DNA of 64,000 nucleotides from BS150m-G50 sp964517435. Lineage in GTDB: Bacteria > CAIWAD01 > BS150m-G50. Below the pieces are notes generated by a model. It saw only the letters and a program-made list of their open reading frames with translations, made no database searches and was not told where the DNA came from. Made by a program: the position numbers and the translations under genes. Location of the stretch: assembly GCA_964517435.1 (NCBI GenBank), contig CAZFEC010000005.1:1-64000 (forward strand). Direction: 5' to 3'. Shown in pieces: positions 45,269 to 52,431 of the stretch (its first letter is position 1; the number at the start of each line of letters is the position of its first letter).

Positions 45269-45997
45269 GTGACGCAATCCGTCCGTGCGCGATCGCAGAC
45301 TACCGTCGCCCCGCCCGCGAAAAACGGCTTCTCCACCCTCGGCGAGAAGCCGCTGCACGCCCAGCTCAAGGAATGGTACGCCCGTCCCGGCGACAGGCTG
45401 GAGGAGCCGGTCGACGACTTCATCGTCGACATCTACCGCGACGGCCACTGCCTGGAAATCCAGACCGCCAACTTCAGCGCCATCCGCCGCAAGTTGTGGT
45501 GGCTGGTGGAGACGCATCCGGTGCGGTTGATCCACCCGATTCCGCTCGAGAAGCAGATCGTACGCCTGGATGGCGACGGCGTCACCGAACTGGGTCGCCG
45601 CCGGTCGCCCAAACGGAGAGGGCTGCTGAACCTCTGCGAACAGCTCATTTATCTGCCCACCCTCCTCGCCGAACCCAACTTCTCGCTGGAAGTGCTGTTG
45701 ATAAAAGAAGAGGAACGGCGCATCCACCGGCCGGACCGGAACTGGCGCCGCAAGGGCTGGGCCGTGGTCGAACGGCGTTTGCTGGAAGTGATTGAGAGTC
45801 GGCTGTTCGAGGAGCCGGCCGATCTACTGGCGCTGTTGCCGCGACGGTTGCCGCCGGAATTCACCACGGCCGATATCGCCGAACTGCTGCCGGCGCCGCG
45901 GCGCCAGGCGCAACAGCTGGTCTACTGCCTGCGCGCGCTGGAACTGATCCGGATCACCGGCAAGCGCAGCCGGTCGCTGCTGTACGAAGAAGTCTGA
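45269..45997 (+). CDS. possible PD-(D/E)XK-like nuclease with C-terminal winged helix
   Basis: Starts with GTG 11 bases after the C25 peptidase stop; the ribosome site is weak. Residues ~48-66 (VDDFIVDIYRDGHCLEIQ) fit the D-x(n)-E-x-Q variant of the PD-(D/E)XK nuclease core, followed by ANFSAIRRKLWWLVETHPV. The C-terminal ~70 residues (LPPEFTTADIAELLPAPRR, ALELIRITGKRSRSLLY) look like a winged helix-turn-helix. No methylase or defence partner lies nearby, so this may be a housekeeping or orphan defence protein. The nuclease call is inference. Confidence 0.6.
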   Translation: MTQSVRARSQTTVAPPAKNGFSTLGEKPLHAQLKEWYARPGDRLEEPVDDFIVDIYRDGHCLEIQTANFSAIRRKLWWLVETHPVRLIHPIPLEKQIVRLDGDGVTELGRRRSPKRRGLLNLCEQLIYLPTLLAEPNFSLEVLLIKEEERRIHRPDRNWRRKGWAVVERRLLEVIESRLFEEPADLLALLPRRLPPEFTTADIAELLPAPRRQAQQLVYCLRALELIRITGKRSRSLLYEEV

Positions 45998-46094
45998 ACC
46001 GCGCCCGGTACAAGGCAGCGTTTGCAACTCCCTGCCTCACCGCCTATATTATCGTTATCGCTGTCGATTTCCACTCATCAACGCCGGAGGAGAG

Positions 46095-46391
46095 ATGCAG
46101 ACCTACATCCTGATGACCAAACTGGCCCCTGAAGTCGCTCAGCAGGTCAAGGACCGCTCCAAGCTGGGCCGCGCCTGGCTGGACCAGGTGAAGGCGAAAT
46201 GCCCGGAAGTCAAGTTCATCGCCCACTACGCCCTACTGGGACCCTACGATTTTCTCGATATCTACGAAGCGCCGGATGAGGAAGTCGCGGCCAAGGTTTC
46301 ACTGATCAGCCAGCAGAACGGCGCCGCCCAGGCGGAGAGCTGGACTGCGATCGGCTACAAACGCTTCCTCGACCTGACCACCGAAATCTAG
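46095..46391 (+). CDS. GYD domain protein
   Basis: 98-residue protein with the ferredoxin-like fold expected of the GYD family: YILMTKLAPE, a central YALLGPYDFLDIYEAPDEEVAAKVS (GYD-type motif) and a C-terminal AIGYKRFLDL. CGGAGGAG precedes the ATG. The family's role is poorly known. It stands with the carbonic-anhydrase-like gene 32 bases downstream. Confidence 0.85.
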   Translation: MQTYILMTKLAPEVAQQVKDRSKLGRAWLDQVKAKCPEVKFIAHYALLGPYDFLDIYEAPDEEVAAKVSLISQQNGAAQAESWTAIGYKRFLDLTTEI

Positions 46392-46423
46392 CGGTACCGC
46401 CACCCCAGCCACGGGAGTTTCCT

Positions 46424-46852
46424 TTGAGTTTCTGTACGGTCATCAACTGTATGGACGGACGCGTCCAGCTGCCCGTGATACATTTCCTGCAAGAGCGCTT
46501 TCAAGTCCAGTATGTCGACAACATCACCGAGCCGGGTCCCGTCAAGTTGCTGGCGGAGGCCGCTGACAGCGATACGCTCGCCTCGGTCCGACGCCGGGTG
46601 GAGATCTCGTTGACCAGGCACGGTTCCGTCGGCCTGGCTGTCGTGGCGCATCACGATTGCACCCGCAACCCGCTGCCGCGCGCAGAGCAGCTGCTGCAGC
46701 TGGAACGGGCGATCGCCTTCGCCCGCGAACTCTGGCCGGAAGTGCCTGTCATCGGACTCTGGGTGGACGCGGAATGGCGGGTTAGCGAGGTCTACTCGGA
46801 TACGCGGGTACCGGAATGTGATACGTCGTCCGACTTGAACCGTACTGCCTAG
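46424..46852 (+). CDS. carbonic-anhydrase-like (Pro_CA_2 type) protein
   Basis: TTG start after GGGAG. The 142-residue protein keeps the beta-carbonic anhydrase zinc pattern: NCMDGRVQLPVIHF (Cys-x-Asp-x-Arg) and VVAHHDCTRNP (His-x-x-Cys), with the usual LARxLWPEVPVIGLWV near the end. The true beta enzyme binds zinc with these residues and hydrates CO2, but this short subfamily lacks proven activity. Two TGTATCAC-family words lie in the gene (46475 and 46818). Confidence 0.85.
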   Translation: MSFCTVINCMDGRVQLPVIHFLQERFQVQYVDNITEPGPVKLLAEAADSDTLASVRRRVEISLTRHGSVGLAVVAHHDCTRNPLPRAEQLLQLERAIAFARELWPEVPVIGLWVDAEWRVSEVYSDTRVPECDTSSDLNRTA

Positions 46853-46853
46853 A

Positions 46854-46884
46854 GAGGCGCTATTGCCGCTTTTTTTTGTATCAC
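46854..46884 (+). terminator. T8 run with weak hairpin and attached TGTATCAC word
   Basis: Just after the carbonic-anhydrase-like stop comes a short GC-rich imperfect hairpin, a T8 run, then directly GTATCAC (46878-46884). The stem is weak, so the terminator call is moderate. The T-run/word junction repeats the pattern at 52389. Confidence 0.5.
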
Positions 46885-46885
46885 A

Positions 46886-47860
46886 TCATTCGTTTCGCAG
46901 CCGCTCCAATCCCGCCAAAAGCGGCGGAAAAATCGCGAGTTCCGCGAGCGACGTTCCCCAGTTGGTAAAGAGGTGCCCCAGGCAGGCGTCGCCGCCGTGG
47001 TGCCGGCTGTAGTCGATCAGGGCCAGGGTAGCTTCGGCTTTCTCCCAGCTTACCGGCAGTACCCGGAAACCGGCTTCGGCGAACAGCGGTACGGATGGGT
47101 AAGCTTCCATCAGATCATAGTGCCAGTCGCAGATGATGATGTCTCGCGGCAGCTGCTCCAGCGCGGCCGCAGTGCCGGTGTAGTCTGACTCCCACTCGTC
47201 GTAGGGAAAGCGGTTGCCATCGATCAAACGGTCGCCCCACATCAGCATCTCCACCTGCTGCTCACCCGTCAAGAACTCATGCAACCTGCGCACAACCCCG
47301 GCGAACAGTTGCGCTGGATCCCCGCCGCGCGTCGTGGGCGACTGCTCGCACCCCAGCAGGAAGACCTCATCCATCCCCACGTGGAATGACTTCGCTGCAA
47401 AAGCCTCAATCAGCTCCCGCAGCAGCGGCAGGACGATTTCGTACACCGCCGGATTGAGCGGATCCCATTCCCGGCAGTAGATACCCTCATTACCGGGAAA
47501 AGCGCCGGGAGCGATGTCCAATTCCGGATAGACGGTGAGCAGGGGATCGGTGTGTTCCTTCCAGGATTGATGACCGAGACACTGAAACTGTGGAATCAAT
47601 TCAATGCCGTGCTGCCGGCACTGTGCCGCCATCTGCCCGGCCGCCGCGGCCGTGATGGGGTCATTTCCCTGAACCAGTTCGGGATGGGAGCGATAGGCGA
47701 AGCCGTGGTTCACCTCCATGATGATCCGGTTCACGCCCAGGCAGGCCAGTTGCGGTACTTGAGCCATGACGGTAGCGAGTGAAGCGGCATCGCCGCAGCG
47801 GAAATGCACCGCGCGCCAGTCACCGATCGTTCCTGTATCACGTTTCTGTATCTCCATCAT
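46886..47860 (-). CDS. GH20-like beta-N-acetylhexosaminidase catalytic domain protein
   Basis: Cytoplasmic (no signal peptide), 324 residues, with a TIM-barrel start IIMEVNHGFAY and ELIPQFQCLGHQS, then the GH20 acid pair in SFHVGMDEVFLLG (Asp-Glu, residues ~168-169) and WGDRLI. GH20 enzymes remove terminal GlcNAc/GalNAc by substrate-assisted catalysis. Compared with secreted GH20 proteins it lacks the N-terminal domain, as in intracellular muropeptide- or chitin-scavenging forms. It is transcribed divergently from lrp. The second Met (47857) could also be the start. Confidence 0.8.
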   Translation of the reverse strand: MMEIQKRDTGTIGDWRAVHFRCGDAASLATVMAQVPQLACLGVNRIIMEVNHGFAYRSHPELVQGNDPITAAAAGQMAAQCRQHGIELIPQFQCLGHQSWKEHTDPLLTVYPELDIAPGAFPGNEGIYCREWDPLNPAVYEIVLPLLRELIEAFAAKSFHVGMDEVFLLGCEQSPTTRGGDPAQLFAGVVRRLHEFLTGEQQVEMLMWGDRLIDGNRFPYDEWESDYTGTAAALEQLPRDIIICDWHYDLMEAYPSVPLFAEAGFRVLPVSWEKAEATLALIDYSRHHGGDACLGHLFTNWGTSLAELAIFPPLLAGLERLRNE

Positions 47861-47899
47861 CTCTCCCCGGAATCACTCTCAGCTTGACTATCATGGAAC

Positions 47900-47975
47900 G
47901 GAATATTATAATGCAAAGTCTCGATATGACAGAATAATAGCATAGAATCAAGCGCGGTAGTGGAATAATATAATG
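47900..47975. promoter_or_regulatory. two near-identical AT-rich boxes between the hydrolase gene and lrp
   Basis: GGAATATTATAATG (47900-47913) and GGAATAATATAATG (47962-47975) differ by one base; the second covers the lrp ATG. The cores are near-palindromic (ATTATA-type). This is an attractive pair of autoregulatory operator sites for Lrp, or tandem -10 elements. Regulation is inferred from position only. Confidence 0.5.
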
Positions 47976-48452
47976 AAATTGGATGAGATAGACAGACAAA
48001 TCCTCGAGATACTCCAGCAGGACGGCCGCATCACCAACAGCGAGCTGTCGCGCCGTGTCGGTATCTCGCCGCCGCCGACTCTGGAGCGGGTGCGCAAACT
48101 GGAACGCAACGGAGTGATACGTCGCTACGTGGCCCTGGTGGAGCCGCACGCCGTCGGTATCGAGACCTTCACCTTCGTCGCCGTAACCCTGACCCGTCAC
48201 GGCCGCGACGCGGTGACCGCCTTCCTGGAGGCGGTGCAGGAACATCCGGAGATCCTCGAAACCCACCACATCACCGGTGACGCCGATTTTCTGCTCAAGA
48301 TAGCCGTACGCAACTTTCCCACCTATGAGAATTTCGTGCTGCAGACCCTCACCGATCTGCCCTTCGTGCAGAATCTCAAAACCATGGTGGTACTCTCTAC
48401 GACAAAAAGTGAAACCGTATTGCCAATAAGCAATGAGGAAGATGATGAATAA
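47973..48452 (+). CDS. Lrp/AsnC family transcriptional regulator
   Basis: N-terminal winged helix (LDEIDRQILEILQQDGRITNS and a recognition helix, SPPPTLERVRKLE) followed by the RAM ligand-binding domain (ETFTFVAVTLTRHG, GDADFLLKIAV), 159 residues, typical. The family senses amino acids. The stop overlaps the next gene by 8 bases, so it is the first gene of an operon with the PLP sulfur-amino-acid enzyme, homoserine dehydrogenase and aldehyde dehydrogenase, which it probably regulates. Confidence 0.92.
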   Translation: MKLDEIDRQILEILQQDGRITNSELSRRVGISPPPTLERVRKLERNGVIRRYVALVEPHAVGIETFTFVAVTLTRHGRDAVTAFLEAVQEHPEILETHHITGDADFLLKIAVRNFPTYENFVLQTLTDLPFVQNLKTMVVLSTTKSETVLPISNEEDDE

Positions 48453-49839
48453 CCCGACTGATCCTTTCCAGGGAGACCTTAACTACTGGATCGAGGAAGG
48501 CCAACGCATGCTGGCCGAACGCCAGGCGCGCATCGAACGGGCGCACCGCTGGAAGTTCGATACGATCGCGGTTCACGGTCTCTATGACGCGAAGGAAGCG
48601 CTGGCCAAGAACAACGGCTCAATCATGGAGCCGACCTACCTGAGCACCGCCCAGGTGTATCACAACAGCGCCGAGATGGAAGCGGGACTGGCGTACCTGA
48701 TGCCCAACTGGTGCTATTCCCGCATCGCCAATCCCTCCAACTACTTCCTGGAGGAGACGACCGCACTGCTGGAGTCGTATGGTACCGGACTGGAGGCAAC
48801 CTGCGTGGCGACCGGCAGCGGCATGAGCGCCATCCGCACCGCCACCGATCCGTTCCTCGTTCCAGACCCTGCGCTGCCGCCGATGAACATCGTCACCTCA
48901 GCCAAAGTCTACGGCGGCACCTTCCAGCAGTTTTCGGTGCGGCGGGGCGAAGAGCAGGGCGTCGAGATCCGCTGGGTGCGCGACAACACCGACCTCGCGG
49001 AATGGAAAAGCAAGATCGACGAGGGCACCCGCTTCGTCTACGGTGAGTTTCCCTCCAATCCCTCGGTGGCGATCTTCGACATCGAGGAGGTGGCTAAACT
49101 GGCGCATGCCTTCGAGATACCGCTGCTCGTTGACTCCACCTGCGCCTCGCCCGTCCTGACCCGGCCGCTGCAGTGGGGCGCCGATATCGTGATACAATCC
49201 GCCTCCAAGGTTTTCAGCACCAACGGCACCACCATCGCCGGTCTGTTGACTGCCCGCAAGAACATCGTCAGCAAACTCGGATGCGATGAGATGAAGGCAG
49301 ACTTCGCTACCTGGGCCAAGCTGTGGCCTTACCGCGACAACGGTCCAGCGCTGCATCCGATGGGCGCCATCCTGACCCTGAACGATATGCGCACACTGCG
49401 TTCCCGCATGGCGCAGATGAGCCGTACCGCCATGGAGGTGTCCAGCTGGCTGGAGCAGCACCCTAAGGTCGAGCAGGCGCATTTCCCCGGCTTGACCAGC
49501 TATGCCGCGCACGATCTCGCCCGCAAGTACATGACCCTGGTCGACAGCGACGAGCACCTCTACGGCTACATGCTGGCGATCGACATCGCGGAGCGCAGCC
49601 CGGAGGAAAGCACCAACGCCCGCAAGTTCTACGACGCGCTGGAGATGATCTACCGGGCTACCGACCTGGGGCGCATCAAAACCGTCGCCACCCTGAACGC
49701 CATCTCCACGCACCAGCAGCAGGGGGAACTGGGACGCGAACTGGCCTCCATCAAGCCGAGCACCTGCCGCATCGCGGTCGGCATGGAAGACCCGGTCGAC
49801 ATCATCGCCGATCTGGAACGAGCGCTGGACGCCATCTAG
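48445..49839 (+). CDS. PLP-dependent Cys/Met metabolism enzyme (cystathionine gamma-synthase/sulfhydrylase-like)
   Basis: The ATG at 48445 (MNNPTDP) is best placed after GAGGAAG; in-frame ATGs at 48433 and 48442 are alternatives. PLP enzyme features: ATGSGMSAIRTA, AKVYGGTFQQF, DSTCASPVLTRPLQWGADIVIQSASK with the PLP lysine, and a long C-terminal domain. The usual SxTKY becomes SASKVFSTNGTT, and a ~30-residue N-terminal extension is present, so the protein is an outlier. With homoserine dehydrogenase next door it likely makes cystathionine or homocysteine from an activated homoserine. Confidence 0.85.
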   Translation: MNNPTDPFQGDLNYWIEEGQRMLAERQARIERAHRWKFDTIAVHGLYDAKEALAKNNGSIMEPTYLSTAQVYHNSAEMEAGLAYLMPNWCYSRIANPSNYFLEETTALLESYGTGLEATCVATGSGMSAIRTATDPFLVPDPALPPMNIVTSAKVYGGTFQQFSVRRGEEQGVEIRWVRDNTDLAEWKSKIDEGTRFVYGEFPSNPSVAIFDIEEVAKLAHAFEIPLLVDSTCASPVLTRPLQWGADIVIQSASKVFSTNGTTIAGLLTARKNIVSKLGCDEMKADFATWAKLWPYRDNGPALHPMGAILTLNDMRTLRSRMAQMSRTAMEVSSWLEQHPKVEQAHFPGLTSYAAHDLARKYMTLVDSDEHLYGYMLAIDIAERSPEESTNARKFYDALEMIYRATDLGRIKTVATLNAISTHQQQGELGRELASIKPSTCRIAVGMEDPVDIIADLERALDAI

Positions 49840-49888
49840 CGATGGTCGCCATCTGAACGACATCAACCCATCAACTATAGAGGATAAC

Positions 49889-50944
49889 ATGACACATAAA
49901 ATCGCATTGATCGGTTTCGGTACCGTCGGGCAGGGGCTCTGCGAGATCCTGCTCGATAAACAGGACTTCCTGAAGGAAACCTACGGCTTCGACTGGAAGG
50001 TAGTGGCCATCTCCGACCCGCAGAAGGGTTCACTCTACTGTCCGGACGGCCTGCCGGTTGCCAAGCTGCTGGAGCTGGCCAAAGCGGGACGCTCGATTGA
50101 GGAGGGCGCCTGCACCTGTGAAGGTAATGCCTGCGAAAAAGGCTGGGACGCCTTGAAAACCATTCGTGAGACAAATGCCGACACCGTCTGTGAACTGGCC
50201 TTTACCGATCTGAAAACCGCTGAGCCGGCTACCAGTCACTGCCGGGCGGCTTTCGAGAACGGCAAACACCTGGTGACCAGCAACAAGGGGCCGGCGGCGC
50301 TCAATTATCGCGAACTGAATGAGCTGGCGCGGCAGCACGGCGTTGAATTCCTGATCGAAGGTACGGTGATGTCCGGTACGCCGGTGCTCAACCTGGCCGA
50401 CGGGCCGCTGGCCGGGAACAGCATTACCGCCATCCGCGGCATCCTCAACGGCACCACCAATTACATGCTGACCGCCATGGAAGCGGGCGCCAGCTACGAC
50501 GACATTCTCAAGCAGGCGCAGGAGCTGGGTTACGCGGAAGCCGATCCCACCGCGGATGTAGGCGGTTTCGACGCCCTGGCCAAGGTCACGATCCTGGCCA
50601 ACGTGGTGATGGGCGAGAACCTCACGCCGGACCAGATTCCCTGCGAAGGTATCACGGGATTGACCGTGGAGGACATGGAAGCGGCCAGGCAGGCGGACAA
50701 GCACTGGAAACTGATCGGCGAAATCCGCCGTACCGAGAGCGGCGTCGAAGCCTCCGTCAAACCAATGCAGATCGAGAGTTCCCACCCGCTGGCCGGTGTC
50801 ACCGGGGCTAACAACGCGATCACTTTCACCACCGATCTGATGGGAGACGTCACCGTGGTGGGTGCCGGCGCCGGCCGCATCGAAACCGGTTTCTCGATTC
50901 TGACCGACATTCTGTCTATACACGAAAAGGGGGGATTGAAATGA
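49889..50944 (+). CDS. hom: homoserine dehydrogenase, short form
   Basis: NAD(P)-binding IALIGFGTVGQGLCEIL, then KHLVTSNKGPAALNYRELNELA, GTVMSGTPVLNL, ILNGTTNYMLTAME and ADPTADVGGFDALAKVTILA, all family motifs. It reduces aspartate semialdehyde to homoserine. The 351-residue protein lacks the regulatory ACT domain. A Cys-containing insert (GACTCEGNACEKGW) near residue 75 is unusual. It overlaps the aldehyde dehydrogenase by 4 bases (ATGA), so they are translated together. Confidence 0.92.
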   Translation: MTHKIALIGFGTVGQGLCEILLDKQDFLKETYGFDWKVVAISDPQKGSLYCPDGLPVAKLLELAKAGRSIEEGACTCEGNACEKGWDALKTIRETNADTVCELAFTDLKTAEPATSHCRAAFENGKHLVTSNKGPAALNYRELNELARQHGVEFLIEGTVMSGTPVLNLADGPLAGNSITAIRGILNGTTNYMLTAMEAGASYDDILKQAQELGYAEADPTADVGGFDALAKVTILANVVMGENLTPDQIPCEGITGLTVEDMEAARQADKHWKLIGEIRRTESGVEASVKPMQIESSHPLAGVTGANNAITFTTDLMGDVTVVGAGAGRIETGFSILTDILSIHEKGGLK

Positions 50945-52359
50945 AGATGATCATGGGAGGCAAATTTGTCGACCGTCCGGAAACGATCGATGTACTCAAT
51001 CCCTACGACGGCAGCCTGGTCGACACCGTACCGCGCGGCACGGCTGAGGATTTGAAGGAAGCAATCGGTATCGCGGTCAAGGGCTACGAGATCAGCCGCC
51101 GCATGCCGTCGCACCAGCGGATCGCCATTCTGTACAAAGCCGCCGCCATCATGAAGGAGCGGCACGAGGAACTGGCGCGCACTATCGCGCAGGAGGGCTC
51201 CAAGACCATCAAGGAAGCCCGCGGCGAGACCACGCGCGCCATCAACACCATCACGATATCGGCGGAGGAAGCGCGACGTCTCGACGGTGAGACGATTCCG
51301 TTCGACAGCGCCCCCGGCGCTGAGAACAAGGTCGGCTACTACTACCGCTTTCCGATCGGCGTCATCGGTTGTATCACGCCGTTCAACGATCCGCTTAACC
51401 TGGTGGCGCACAAGCTGGGTCCGGCGATCGCCGGCGGCAACGCCGTCGTGCTCAAGCCGGCCACTGTCACACCGCTGTCGGCGCTGAAGCTGGCGGAAAT
51501 CCTGCTGGAAGCCGGTCTGCCGGGCGAGGTGCTTTCCGTGATCACCGGCTACGGCGGCGAGATCGGCGACGCGCTGGTCACCGATCCGCGCGTACGGATG
51601 ATCTCCTTTACCGGCGGTGTGGAAGCGGGCGAGGAGATCGCCTCCAAGATGGGTATGAAGAAGGTCGGGATGGAACTCGGTTCCAACGCCCCGGTCATCG
51701 TCATGGACGACTGCGACCTGCCGGAAGCGGTGGAATCCTGCGTCTCCGGCGCCTTCTGGGCCGTCGGCCAGAACTGCATCGGCGTGCAGCGCCTGTTCGT
51801 CCACGCGGCGGTCTACGACAGGTTCCGCGACGACTTCGTGGAGCGCACCAAGCAGTACAAAACCGGCTACCAGTTGGATGAAGACACCGACATGGGGCCG
51901 ATGATCGAGGAGCGGGAAGCCGCACGGGTGATCGAGTGGGTGGAAGACGCCACCGCCAAGGGCGCCATCGTACTGACCGGCGGCACGCGCGAAGGCACCC
52001 TGGTGCAGCCGACCGTGCTGGAGAACATGCCGGAGGACGCCATCCTGCACAGGAATGAGGTGTTCGGACCCACCGTGACACTCTACCGTTTCGAGGACCT
52101 GGACGCGGCGATCGCGATCGCCAACGACACCGACTTCGGCCTGAACGGTGCCATCTTCACCAACGATGTCAACAACGCCTTCAAAGCGATCCGGGAGCTG
52201 GATGTCGGCAGTGTGATGGTGAACGAATCGACCGATTTCCGTGTGGACCTGATGCCGTTCGGTGGTGTGAAGAAAACCGGTCTCGGGCGGGAAGGCATCC
52301 GCTTCGCGCTGCAGGAGATGACAGAACCGAAGGTGGTCTGCTTTAATCTGCGCGGCTAA
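50941..52359 (+). CDS. NAD(P)-dependent aldehyde dehydrogenase
   Basis: Full ALDH pattern: GVIGCITPFNDPLNLVAHK, the NAD-binding FTGGVEAGEEIA, Glu in MELGSNAPVIV and the catalytic Cys in GQNCIGVQR; 472 residues is normal. It resembles the lactaldehyde/non-phosphorylating GAPDH group (GKFVDRPE start), but the substrate is unknown. Being coupled to hom, it may oxidise an aldehyde of the aspartate family, which is unusual company for such an enzyme. Confidence 0.88.
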   Translation: MKMIMGGKFVDRPETIDVLNPYDGSLVDTVPRGTAEDLKEAIGIAVKGYEISRRMPSHQRIAILYKAAAIMKERHEELARTIAQEGSKTIKEARGETTRAINTITISAEEARRLDGETIPFDSAPGAENKVGYYYRFPIGVIGCITPFNDPLNLVAHKLGPAIAGGNAVVLKPATVTPLSALKLAEILLEAGLPGEVLSVITGYGGEIGDALVTDPRVRMISFTGGVEAGEEIASKMGMKKVGMELGSNAPVIVMDDCDLPEAVESCVSGAFWAVGQNCIGVQRLFVHAAVYDRFRDDFVERTKQYKTGYQLDEDTDMGPMIEEREAARVIEWVEDATAKGAIVLTGGTREGTLVQPTVLENMPEDAILHRNEVFGPTVTLYRFEDLDAAIAIANDTDFGLNGAIFTNDVNNAFKAIRELDVGSVMVNESTDFRVDLMPFGGVKKTGLGREGIRFALQEMTEPKVVCFNLRG

Positions 52360-52388
52360 CGAACGGTTGCCGTAGTCTTAAAGGCAAT

Positions 52389-52428
52389 GTGATACAAAAA
52401 GCCCGCTCCGGTGTTCCGGGGCGGGCTT
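52389..52428 (-). terminator. terminator of the ior/acs operon with attached TGTATCAC word
   Basis: Stem AAGCCCGCTCCGG/CCGGGGCGGGCTT (52399-52411 with 52416-52428; one G-T pair) with a TGTT loop starts 4 bases past the acyl-CoA synthetase stop. On the minus strand it runs into T5 and then directly into GTATCAC (52395-52389). It may also serve the convergent aldehyde dehydrogenase gene. Confidence 0.85.
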
Positions 52429-52431
52429 CTC

